The notes under the pieces are model-generated. The model had not been told where the DNA came from. It was given only the letters and a program-made list of their open reading frames with translations, and did not search any database. This document shows positions 1-4,727 of a DNA stretch of 5,388 nucleotides, one piece after another. The DNA is from Candidatus Omnitrophota bacterium. Its GTDB lineage: Bacteria; Omnitrophota; Gorgyraeia; Gygaellales; Profunditerraquicolaceae. Each line of letters starts with the position of its first letter. Within the stretch, counting starts at the first letter, position 1. The DNA lies in NCBI GenBank assembly GCA_016212045.1, contig JACRHO010000111.1, positions 1 to 5,388 on the forward strand, written 5' to 3'. A program made the translations under genes and the position numbers.

Positions 1-287
1 TGGGTAAAACCCGACTGCCTATTCTGGAATCGACTGGCTATATCACTAAAAAGCATTTTCACCAATTGATGGTCGTTTAATATCTTATGGGCCTGCCTTT
101 TTGCGCTTAAGGTATTGGTCTTTGCCAGGGCAATCAGTCTCTCTGCCAGTTGTTGGGCGGCGCGGGCCTTTACCTTGGTCGTCCTGATGCTCTGATGCAG
201 AAAAAGATTTCTGGCCAAACTGACTAAGGTTGCCCGGCGCCAACTGGTAAAGCGATTTAACTGGAATCCTTGTTTTCTATGCCTCAT
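1..287 (-). CDS. rplQ: 50S ribosomal protein L17, 5' part (cut by window edge)
   Basis: This is the N-terminal ~95 residues of bacterial L17, a large-subunit protein near the peptide exit tunnel that binds 23S rRNA. The translation begins MRHRK and continues with LNR, an Arg-rich first helix, then IRTTKVKARAAQQLAE and LIALAKT. These match the conserved L17 blocks, including the TT-x-x-KA segment. The frame stays open to base 1, so the 3' end lies outside the window and the gene is not broken. The ATG sits 2 nt after the rpoA stop. A GAAAGG at 294-299, inside the last rpoA codons, is 6 nt upstream and can act as the Shine-Dalgarno sequence, so translation is probably coupled to rpoA. The rpoA-rplQ order is the standard end of the alpha operon. 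Confidence 0.96.
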   Translation of the reverse strand, partial: MRHRKQGFQLNRFTSWRRATLVSLARNLFLHQSIRTTKVKARAAQQLAERLIALAKTNTLSAKRQAHKILNDHQLVKMLFSDIASRFQNRQSGFT

Positions 288-289
288 CC

Positions 290-1282
290 TTAGCCTTTCT
301 TAAGTTTCTTGGCGTCAACCTGCATGCCTAAGCTCAAAGCCATTGCAGTCAGCAAGTCCTTGATTTCCGTCAAAGATTTCTTGCCGAAATTTTTGTAACC
401 AAGCAATTCCTCTTCGCTCTTTTTTACCAGGTCCGCGATACTTTTAATATTGGCCTCGCGCAGGCAATTAGAACTCCGCACTGACAATTCCAGTTCAGAA
501 AGCGGCAGCCGCAATTTTTCGTAAGTGGCGATTTCTTCCTTGGTCATCTCCAGTTCTTCCTCTTCTATTTCCTCGGGTAACTGGCCGAAGTTGACAAAGA
601 TATCCAAGTGCCTCTGTAAAATATTTGAGGCATAGAGCAGGGCGTCTTTGGGGGTGATCGCGCCATTGGTCCAGATTTCTAAGATTAACTTATCATAATC
701 TGTGCGCTGGCCCACGCGCGTATTCTCAACGTAAAAGTTTACTTTCTTTACCGGCGTAAAAACCGAATCTATGGCGACCACGCCAACGGCGTGCTCTTCT
801 TTTTTATTCAATTCTGCGGGCACATAACCGCGGCCGCGCGCTACCTCCATCTCTAAATGAAATTTGGTATCTTTAGTTAAGGTGGCGATATGTAAATCCG
901 GAGTAACTATTTCTATTGTCTCATCGCTCTGGATATCCTTGGCGAGGACCTCGCCTTTCTTCTCCTCTTTTATGTAGATGGTCTTGGGGATCTTGGAATG
1001 GGAATTAAGGACCAGAGTTTTTATGTTTAAAATTATCTCAGGGATATCCTCTACTACGCCGGGGATGGTAGAAAATTCATGATGGACGCCTGCAAACTTA
1101 ACCGAGGTAACCGCACTTCCTTCTATGGAAGCCAAGAGCACCCGACGCAGCGAATTCCCTAAGGTTACGCCATAACCCCGCTCAAAAGGAGCAGCGCTAA
1201 ATTTGCCGTAGGTATTAGTATAGGTAGACTCATCGCAATCCAGCCGTTTCGGCAGTTGGAAATCCTTCCATTTTATGCCCAT
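290..1282 (-). CDS. rpoA: DNA-directed RNA polymerase subunit alpha
   Basis: The alpha subunit dimerises to nucleate RNA polymerase assembly and contacts promoter UP elements and activators through its C-terminal domain. At 330 aa it has the normal family length. The N-terminal domain spans about residues 10-235. It carries FERGYGVTLGNSLRRVLL (33-50), whose LGNSLRR (41-47) matches the dimer/beta-contact helix, and HEFSTIPGVVEDIPEIILN (68-86). An acidic linker (EEIEEEELE, about 237-245) leads to the C-terminal domain, about 258-322. There VRSSNCLR places R269, N272, C273 and R275 at the DNA-contact positions (E. coli R265, N268, C269, K271), and NFGKKSLTEIKD (298-309) is the second conserved helix-hairpin-helix block. 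The ATG has an ideal Shine-Dalgarno sequence. Unlike all its neighbours, the gene is preceded by a 229-nt structured gap, which suggests its expression is set partly apart from the ribosomal proteins. Confidence 0.98.
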   Translation of the reverse strand: MGIKWKDFQLPKRLDCDESTYTNTYGKFSAAPFERGYGVTLGNSLRRVLLASIEGSAVTSVKFAGVHHEFSTIPGVVEDIPEIILNIKTLVLNSHSKIPKTIYIKEEKKGEVLAKDIQSDETIEIVTPDLHIATLTKDTKFHLEMEVARGRGYVPAELNKKEEHAVGVVAIDSVFTPVKKVNFYVENTRVGQRTDYDKLILEIWTNGAITPKDALLYASNILQRHLDIFVNFGQLPEEIEEEELEMTKEEIATYEKLRLPLSELELSVRSSNCLREANIKSIADLVKKSEEELLGYKNFGKKSLTEIKDLLTAMALSLGMQVDAKKLKKG

Positions 1283-1289
1283 CTATTAT

Positions 1290-1296
1290 CCTCCTT
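1290..1296 (-). promoter_or_regulatory. Shine-Dalgarno sequence of rpoA
   Basis: AAGGAGG lies 7 nt (ATAATAG) upstream of the rpoA ATG. It is a full match to the anti-Shine-Dalgarno sequence at ideal spacing and fixes the start codon. It begins about 10 nt after the end of the 1307-1345 palindrome, so that hairpin would leave the site exposed. Confidence 0.9.
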
Positions 1297-1302
1297 AAAT
1301 GA

Positions 1303-1374
1303 GCAGACAACTTACGGATCCGCCGCAGGCGGAGACGTAAGTTGTAGCCCGTTATTAAACGAATAAGCGTCTGC
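1303..1374 (-). other. possible three-way-junction fold ahead of the rpoA ribosome-binding site
   Basis: gcagac (1303-1308) is the exact reverse complement of gtctgc (1369-1374). It would enclose the 1307-1345 palindrome, with which it competes for two base pairs, and a 5-bp hairpin ttatt/aataa (1352-1356 with 1362-1366, loop aaacg). The helix would end 6 nt upstream of the rpoA Shine-Dalgarno sequence. The 6-bp and 5-bp helices could occur by chance, so this is tentative. Confidence 0.3.
1307..1345. repeat. 39-nt palindrome with GC-rich core
   Basis: Outer arms acaacttacg (1307-1316) and cgtaagttgt (1336-1345) pair over 10 bp. Inner arms tccgcc (1319-1324) and ggcgga (1328-1333) pair over 6 bp around a gca triloop. 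They are separated by a symmetric 2x2 internal loop, UC/UC in the rpoA transcript sense. No T-tract follows on either strand, so it is not a terminator. The GC-rich core contrasts with the AT-rich flanks and could be a dispersed palindromic repeat. Confidence 0.85.
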
Positions 1375-1383
1375 GAATTTAAC

Positions 1384-1447
1384 CCTTGACAATTTTTGCA
1401 ATATAGCTGGATATCGCATCCAAGCCTAAGCTCAAAAATTGTCAAGG
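1384..1447. repeat. 15-bp perfect inverted repeat with inner hairpin
   Basis: ccttgacaatttttg (1384-1398) and caaaaattgtcaagg (1433-1447) are perfect reverse complements separated by 34 nt. Inside, tggat (1408-1412) and atcca (1418-1422) pair around a 5-nt loop. The stem can extend by gc/gc (1406-1407 with 1424-1425) across one bulged A. No U-run follows in the transcript and no obvious direct repeat flanks the element, so neither a terminator nor a fresh transposition scar is indicated. Each arm carries TTGACA, on opposite strands. Confidence 0.85.
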
Positions 1448-1470
1448 ATAAGTTCGGCCATATAACTTAT
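1448..1470 (-). promoter_or_regulatory. possible alternative hairpin competing with the 1462-1507 stem
   Basis: ataagtt (1448-1454) is the reverse complement of aacttat (1464-1470), giving a 7-bp stem with a 9-nt loop. The 1464-1470 segment is also needed for the 10-bp stem with 1498-1507, so the two folds exclude each other. This is the layout of an attenuator-type switch, but function is only inferred. Confidence 0.3.
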
Positions 1471-1507
1471 GTCGCAACCTTCTTTAAAATAATGCTCCAT
1501 AAGTTAT
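1462..1507. repeat. 10-bp inverted repeat just after the rpsD stop
   Basis: ataacttatg (1462-1471) and cataagttat (1498-1507) are perfect reverse complements with a 26-nt loop. In the transcript the first arm begins 4 nt after the rpsD stop codon, so a terminating ribosome would cover it. The arm sequence matches that of the 1307-1345 palindrome except for two compensatory changes. Confidence 0.75.
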
Positions 1508-1511
1508 GTCC

Positions 1512-2141
1512 TCACTTAGAGTATAGTTCTACAATCATCTGTTCCTGGATGTTCGTCGGGATATCGTCTTTTTCCGGCAATCTGGTAATCTTGGATTTTA
1601 ATCCCGCGGCATCAAATTCTAGCCATGCCGGGACACTTCTTTCTTTAGAGAGTTCTATGTTCTCTTTAATCTTACCCAGCGCTTTATCTTTTGCCTTTAT
1701 TTCAATATTGTCGCCCGGCTTAATTAAAAAAGACGGAATATTTACCCGACGGGAATTGACGAAGACAAAATTATGGCGCACGAGCTGTCTTGCCTGCGCC
1801 CGCGAGACTGCCAGGCCCAGCCTGAATACGACATTATCCAGCCTTCTCTCCAAAAGTTGGAGCAGGACCTTGCCAGTAACTCCTTTAGACTTGGAGGCAA
1901 TGGCAAAATAGCGGCGGAATTGTCTTTCTAAAACACCGTATATCCTTTTTACTTTCTGTTTCTCTCTTAATTGCAGGCCATAATTAGAGAGTTTGGGTTT
2001 ATTCTTCTGGCCATGCTGGCCCGGGGGGTAGGTCCTTTTGGCAATCGGACATTTGGGACTCGTACAACGCGGCCCTTTTAAAAATAATTTTTCTCCTTCG
2101 CGGCGGCACAACCGGCAAACTGCATTGATATAACGGGCCAT
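1512..2141 (-). CDS. rpsD: 30S ribosomal protein S4
   Basis: S4 is a primary 16S rRNA-binding protein that starts 30S body assembly and shapes decoding accuracy. In several bacteria it also represses its own operon by binding mRNA. The 209-aa length is typical. The N-terminus is the zinc-binding form, with C9, C12, C26 and C31 in a CxxC-x13-CxxxxC layout, followed by TYPPGQHG (37-44). The S4 RNA-binding domain covers about 98-160, with RRLDNVVFRLGLAVSRAQARQ at its start and VNSRRVNIPS and KPGD further on. The C-terminus ends in MIVELYSK, as usual. The ATG is 3 nt after the rpsK stop. AGGAG (2152-2156), within the last rpsK codons, lies 10 nt upstream. The gene ends in TGA, directly before the structured gap leading to rpoA. 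Confidence 0.98.
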   Translation of the reverse strand: MARYINAVCRLCRREGEKLFLKGPRCTSPKCPIAKRTYPPGQHGQKNKPKLSNYGLQLREKQKVKRIYGVLERQFRRYFAIASKSKGVTGKVLLQLLERRLDNVVFRLGLAVSRAQARQLVRHNFVFVNSRRVNIPSFLIKPGDNIEIKAKDKALGKIKENIELSKERSVPAWLEFDAAGLKSKITRLPEKDDIPTNIQEQMIVELYSK

Positions 2142-2144
2142 AGA

Positions 2145-2534
2145 TTAAACTCTCCTCTTCTTCTTGGGACGACAGCCATTATGCGGAATAGGAGTAACAT
2201 CTTTTATGGAGGTGATGGTCAAACCTGAGGCCTGCAAAGCCCGGATAGCCGATTCGCGGCCAAACCCCGGGCCTTTTACGTAAACATCCACTTCTTTTAT
2301 CCCTATTTCCTTGGCTTTTCTGGCAGCATCAGTTGCCGCCACCTGGGCAGCAAAAGGCGTAGATTTTTTTGAACCGCTGTAACCGACTATGCCTGGCGCG
2401 GACCAGGCCAGGACATTCCCCTGCTTGTCAGTAATGGTAATGATGGTGTTATTGAAACTGGCCTGAATATGCGCAATGCCAGAGGTAATCCCTTTAGCGA
2501 TTTTTTTCTTTTTGGCTTTTTCTTGTATGGCCAT
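2145..2534 (-). CDS. rpsK: 30S ribosomal protein S11
   Basis: S11 lies on the 30S platform, contacts 16S rRNA and helps form the mRNA exit region near the E site. Its 129 aa equal the E. coli length. Conserved blocks are GIAHIQASFNNTIITITD (19-36), SGSKKSTPFAAQVAA (53-67), VKGPGFGRESAIRAL (86-100) and the Lys/Arg-rich C-terminal tail. The Asn119-Gly120 pair in PIPHNG sits at the position known to form isoaspartate in E. coli S11. The segment before GSKKST reads SAPGIVGYS rather than the commoner SAGxxGFK, a mild divergence. The ATG overlaps the rpsM stop by one base (TAATG), so initiation is probably coupled, with AAGGAGG 9 nt upstream. Confidence 0.98.
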   Translation of the reverse strand: MAIQEKAKKKKIAKGITSGIAHIQASFNNTIITITDKQGNVLAWSAPGIVGYSGSKKSTPFAAQVAATDAARKAKEIGIKEVDVYVKGPGFGRESAIRALQASGLTITSIKDVTPIPHNGCRPKKKRRV

Positions 2535-2983
2535 TAACCCTTGCCTCCTTTTGGCGGGGCTAGCTTACCAGCAGCAACCGGCGCAGCCGGAGCTTTTTTC
2601 TTTTCCTCTGTTTGTTTAATCACAATCATCCCGCCTCTGCGCGGGCCTTTTCTGGTGCGGGCATTGGTGCGGGTGCGCTGCCCTCTTACTGGCAGGCCCT
2701 TTTTGTGGCGGATGCCACGCCAGGAACCAATCTCCATTAACCTCTTTATATTCTGCGAGATATCGCGGCGTAAATCACCTTCTACCTTTAGCCCTAATTT
2801 CTGGATGGCATTAGTCAGGTACGAAACCTCGGATTCAGTCAACTCCTTGGCGCGTTTATCCGGGCTAATCCCAGCTTCTTTGAGGATCCGATTTGATAAA
2901 AACCTCCCCACCCCATATAAATACATCAAGGCAATCTCTATTCTTTTTTCTTTAGGAATATCTACACCTAAGATTCTCGGCAC
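2534..2983 (-). CDS. rpsM: 30S ribosomal protein S13 with extended C-terminal tail
   Basis: S13 is a 30S head protein that contacts the P-site tRNA and forms intersubunit bridges. Family blocks are clear: MPRILGVDIP at the start, YLYGVGRFLSNRIL (21-34, helix-hairpin-helix), EGDLRRDISQNIKRLMEIG (68-86) and RGIRHKKGLPVRGQRTRTNA (89-108), then RTRKGPRR. S13 usually ends a few residues later (118 aa in E. coli). Here about 33 more residues follow, rich in Lys, Ala, Pro and Gly, for 149 aa in total. The start is GTG, supported by AAGGAGG 7 nt upstream and by alignment of the N-terminus with the family. It starts 18 nt after rpmJ, with no room for the large S4-bound leader that precedes rpsM in E. 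coli. Confidence 0.96.
   Translation of the reverse strand: MPRILGVDIPKEKRIEIALMYLYGVGRFLSNRILKEAGISPDKRAKELTESEVSYLTNAIQKLGLKVEGDLRRDISQNIKRLMEIGSWRGIRHKKGLPVRGQRTRTNARTRKGPRRGGMIVIKQTEEKKKAPAAPVAAGKLAPPKGGKG
2544..2550 (-). promoter_or_regulatory. Shine-Dalgarno sequence of rpsK inside the rpsM tail
   Basis: AAGGAGG lies 9 nt upstream of the rpsK ATG and within the rpsM codons for Lys-Gly-Gly near the S13 C-terminus. The end of the S13 extension therefore doubles as the ribosome-binding site of the next gene. Confidence 0.85.
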
Positions 2984-2990
2984 CTTGGCT

Positions 2991-2997
2991 CCTCCTT
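2991..2997 (-). promoter_or_regulatory. Shine-Dalgarno sequence fixing the GTG start of rpsM
   Basis: AAGGAGG with a 7-nt spacer (AGCCAAG) precedes GTG at 2983. No ATG gives the conserved S13 N-terminus, so this site decides the GTG start. Confidence 0.9.
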
Positions 2998-3001
2998 AAA
3001 G

Positions 3002-3115
3002 TTAACCCTGCCTCTGTTTATGCTTGGGGTTGGCGCAGATAACCCGCACTATCCCCTTTCTTTTAATAATCTTGCAGCGCTCGCAAATTTTTCTGATTGA
3101 TGAACGGACCTTCAT
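3002..3115 (-). CDS. rpmJ: 50S ribosomal protein L36, zinc-binding form
   Basis: L36 is a tiny late-assembling protein of the 50S subunit. The 37-aa translation starts MKVRSSIRKICERC and ends HKQRQG. It has the zinc ribbon of the Cys-containing form: C11 and C14, then C27 and H32 (CxxC-x12-C-x4-H), the layout found in E. coli RpmJ. The ATG is one base after the infA stop. AGGA at 3125-3128, inside the last infA codons, is 9 nt upstream. The infA-rpmJ-rpsM order is strongly conserved in bacteria and supports the call despite the small size. Confidence 0.96.
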   Translation of the reverse strand: MKVRSSIRKICERCKIIKRKGIVRVICANPKHKQRQG

Positions 3116-3116
3116 A

Positions 3117-3335
3117 TTATTTAATCCTGAAAGTAATCCTGCCCCGGCTTAAGTCATACGGAGAGAGTTCCAGTTTTACTTTATCGCCGGGCAAAATCCT
3201 GATGAAATTCATGCGCATCTTTCCCGAGACATGCGCCAGCACCATATGCCCATTCTCCAGCTGCACCCTAAACATCGCATTAGGCAGGGCTTCAGTAATA
3301 GTTCCTTCGGTCTCAATTAATTCTTCTTTAGCCAT
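3117..3335 (-). CDS. infA: translation initiation factor IF-1
   Basis: IF-1 binds the 30S A site and acts with IF-2 and IF-3 to control initiation. The 72 aa match the E. coli length exactly and form a single S1-type OB fold: MAKEELIETEGTI, then NAMFRVQLENGH (19-30), AHVSGKMRMNFIRILPGD (34-51) and the closing SPYDLSRGRITFR (58-70). The N-terminus aligns with MAKED of E. coli, which fixes the ATG even though it lies 19 nt inside the end of map. No Shine-Dalgarno sequence is visible in the 20 nt upstream, so translation probably depends on ribosomes finishing map. rpmJ follows after one base. Confidence 0.97.
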   Translation of the reverse strand: MAKEELIETEGTITEALPNAMFRVQLENGHMVLAHVSGKMRMNFIRILPGDKVKLELSPYDLSRGRITFRIK

Positions 3336-4081
3336 TCAAGATGCGTTAAAATATCCGGGCCGTTTTTAGTGACCGCTACTGTATGCTCAAAATGCGCAGA
3401 AGGAAGTTTATCTTTGGTCACCGCTGTCCAGCCATTCTCAAGGATGTCCGCCTCCCAGGTTCCCATATTTACCATCGGCTCAATCGCCAAAACCATACCT
3501 GCTTTTAATTTTGGGCCATGATGCGCCATGCCGAAATTAGGTATTTCTGGCTCTTCGTGTAAACTGCGGCCAATCCCATGCCCGACAAATTGCCTGACTA
3601 CAGAAAAGCCGCTTGCCTCTACATAATGCTGAATCGCACAAGATATATCGGAAAGATAATTGTCGTCTCTAGCCTCTCTTATGCCTTCTTGCAAAGCGGC
3701 CTTGGTAACCTCAATGAGTTTATTTACCTTAGAATTTATCCTGCCTATGGCCAGCGTCACTGCGGCATCGGCAAAATAACCCTGATAATTTATCCCTAAA
3801 TCAATGCTCAAGATATCGCCTTCCTTTAATCTCCTGTCGCTAGGTATACCATGCACAATCTCTTCATTTACAGAGGTGCAGATACTGGCGGGAAAACCCT
3901 TATAGCCCTTAAAGGCAGCGCTAACTTTCTCTTGGGCCATCAGTTCTTCTGCCAATCCCTCTATTTCTTTCGTAGAAATACCTACCTTAACATAATTACG
4001 CAACTTCTGCATAATCTTGGCGACAATCCTGCCGCTAATTTTAAGCCGCTCTAAATCCTCTTTAGACTTTAGGGGAATCAT
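3317..4081 (-). CDS. map: methionine aminopeptidase, type I
   Basis: Map removes the initiator Met from nascent proteins whose second residue is small, after deformylation, using a dinuclear metal centre. The 254-aa length fits the single-domain bacterial type Ia enzyme. All catalytic positions are present: H77 in EIVHGIP, metal ligands D94 (SIDLG) and D105 (FADAAVT), H168 in VGHGIG, H175 in LHEEP, E201 in AIEPM and E232 in FEHT. These match E. coli H79, D97, D108, H171, H178, E204 and E235. The ATG gives the usual MIxLKSxEDLE N-terminus. An in-frame stop just upstream rules out a longer form from a normal start codon. It begins 20 nt inside adk, without a clear Shine-Dalgarno sequence, and overlaps infA by 19 nt at its end. 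Confidence 0.98.
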   Translation of the reverse strand: MIPLKSKEDLERLKISGRIVAKIMQKLRNYVKVGISTKEIEGLAEELMAQEKVSAAFKGYKGFPASICTSVNEEIVHGIPSDRRLKEGDILSIDLGINYQGYFADAAVTLAIGRINSKVNKLIEVTKAALQEGIREARDDNYLSDISCAIQHYVEASGFSVVRQFVGHGIGRSLHEEPEIPNFGMAHHGPKLKAGMVLAIEPMVNMGTWEADILENGWTAVTKDKLPSAHFEHTVAVTKNGPDILTHLEWLKKN

Positions 4082-4727
4082 GGTAATCTTGGGCCAACTT
4101 TATCAATCGCTCCAACACTATCCCTGCCTCTTCGTCTGCTGGGACGCGCTTCAGCTTACCAGCTTGCTCATAGTAACTGATTAAACTGGCAACCTCTTTT
4201 TTATAAACCTCTAACCGTCTCTTGATAGTCTCTTCTTTATCGTCAGTTCTTTGATAGAGTTTGCCGCCGCAGAAATCGCAGATACCATTAACTTTCGGTG
4301 GCATATTTGTAATATGGAAATTCACCCCGCATTTTGCACAGACTAACCTTCCGCTGAGGCGTTTTATAATTACCGGCTCACTTGTCTCCAGATAAAAAAC
4401 CAGGTCTATTGTTATGGCCCTTTCTTTTAACAACTCATCCAGGGCCTTGGCCTGATGAATATTGCGCGGATAACCGTCTAAGATAAAGCCATCTTTTATA
4501 TCGGGCTGGTCAAATCTCTTGGCCAGCATCTCGGTAACTAAAGCGTCAGGCACAAGTGTGCCTTGCTCCATATATGCTTTGGCATTTTTGCCTAACTCTG
4601 TGTCCCCGGATACATTCTGCCGTAAAATATCGCCCGTAGATATATGGGGTAAATTCAAATTCTCGCTTAATGCCTTGGCCTGTGTGCCTTTTCCCGCTCC
4701 TGGGGGACCGAGCAATATTATTTTCAT
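4062..4727 (-). CDS. adk: adenylate kinase, zinc-containing LID
   Basis: Adk catalyses ATP + AMP = 2 ADP in the cytoplasm and maintains the adenylate pool. The 221-aa protein is a long-form bacterial enzyme. The P-loop is GPPGAGKGT (7-15). The AMP-binding region includes STGDILR (30-36) and the conserved LDGYPRN (83-89), with Tyr in place of the more usual Phe. The LID domain (about 127-163) carries four Cys (C130, C133, C150, C153), a structural zinc site, and ends in QRTDD. R127, R160 and R171 match the catalytic arginines of E. coli (R123, R156, R167). The start overlaps the secY stop in an ATGA, giving tight coupling; only a weak GGGG element lies upstream. secY-adk-map is a frequent order outside enterobacteria. 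Confidence 0.98.
   Translation of the reverse strand: MKIILLGPPGAGKGTQAKALSENLNLPHISTGDILRQNVSGDTELGKNAKAYMEQGTLVPDALVTEMLAKRFDQPDIKDGFILDGYPRNIHQAKALDELLKERAITIDLVFYLETSEPVIIKRLSGRLVCAKCGVNFHITNMPPKVNGICDFCGGKLYQRTDDKEETIKRRLEVYKKEVASLISYYEQAGKLKRVPADEEAGIVLERLIKLAQDYHDSPKV

Larger units (their letters stand above)
1303..1507 (-). promoter_or_regulatory. candidate structured RNA region between rpsD and rpoA
   Basis: The 229 nt between rpsD and rpoA (1283-1511) hold no convincing gene. About 205 of them are occupied by inverted repeats. In mRNA order these are a 10-bp stem (1498-1507 with 1462-1471), a 15-bp stem (1433-1447 with 1384-1398) enclosing a small inner hairpin, and a module closed by 1369-1374 with 1303-1308 that contains two further hairpins. 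None is followed by a U-run, so intrinsic termination is not supported. Known structured RNAs in r-protein operons (the E. coli alpha-operon leader bound by S4, Firmicutes S4 leaders, the L17 downstream element) are precedents for regulation here. I do not recognise this one as any of them. Alternative readings are a cluster of short palindromic repeats or an RNase processing region. Confidence 0.5.

Noticed and set aside
1400..1428. Minus-strand promoter candidate for rpoA, with TATATT (1400-1405) as -10 and TAGGCT (1423-1428) as -35
   Set aside because: The -10 matches 5 of 6, but the -35 only 3 of 6, with no extended -10. In AT-rich sequence this is weak. Start-site mapping would decide it.
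1230..1445. 71-codon minus-strand open frame starting at a TTG in the rpsD-rpoA gap
   Set aside because: It begins within the inverted repeat, runs through the palindrome into rpoA in another frame, has no Shine-Dalgarno sequence and resembles no family. The Arg/Leu-rich content comes from the repeats.
1386..1445. TTGACA hexamers on both strands as sigma-70 promoters
   Set aside because: No acceptable -10 hexamer lies 16-18 bp downstream of either copy.
1307..1507. Intrinsic terminators at the hairpins in the gap
   Set aside because: No stem is followed by a T-run on either strand, and termination here would silence rpoA and rplQ unless another promoter exists.
1396..1911. 171-codon plus-strand open frame antisense to rpsD
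   Set aside because: It covers the well-supported rpsD gene on the opposite strand, starts at TTG inside the inverted repeat and has no family resemblance.
2541..2999. 152-codon plus-strand open frame antisense to rpsM
   Set aside because: It is a mirror of rpsM, which is certain by homology and has a proper ribosome-binding site.
2984..3001. E. coli-type S4-binding alpha-operon leader before rpsM
   Set aside because: Only 18 nt separate rpmJ and rpsM, taken up by the Shine-Dalgarno sequence and its spacer. There is no room for the pseudoknot.
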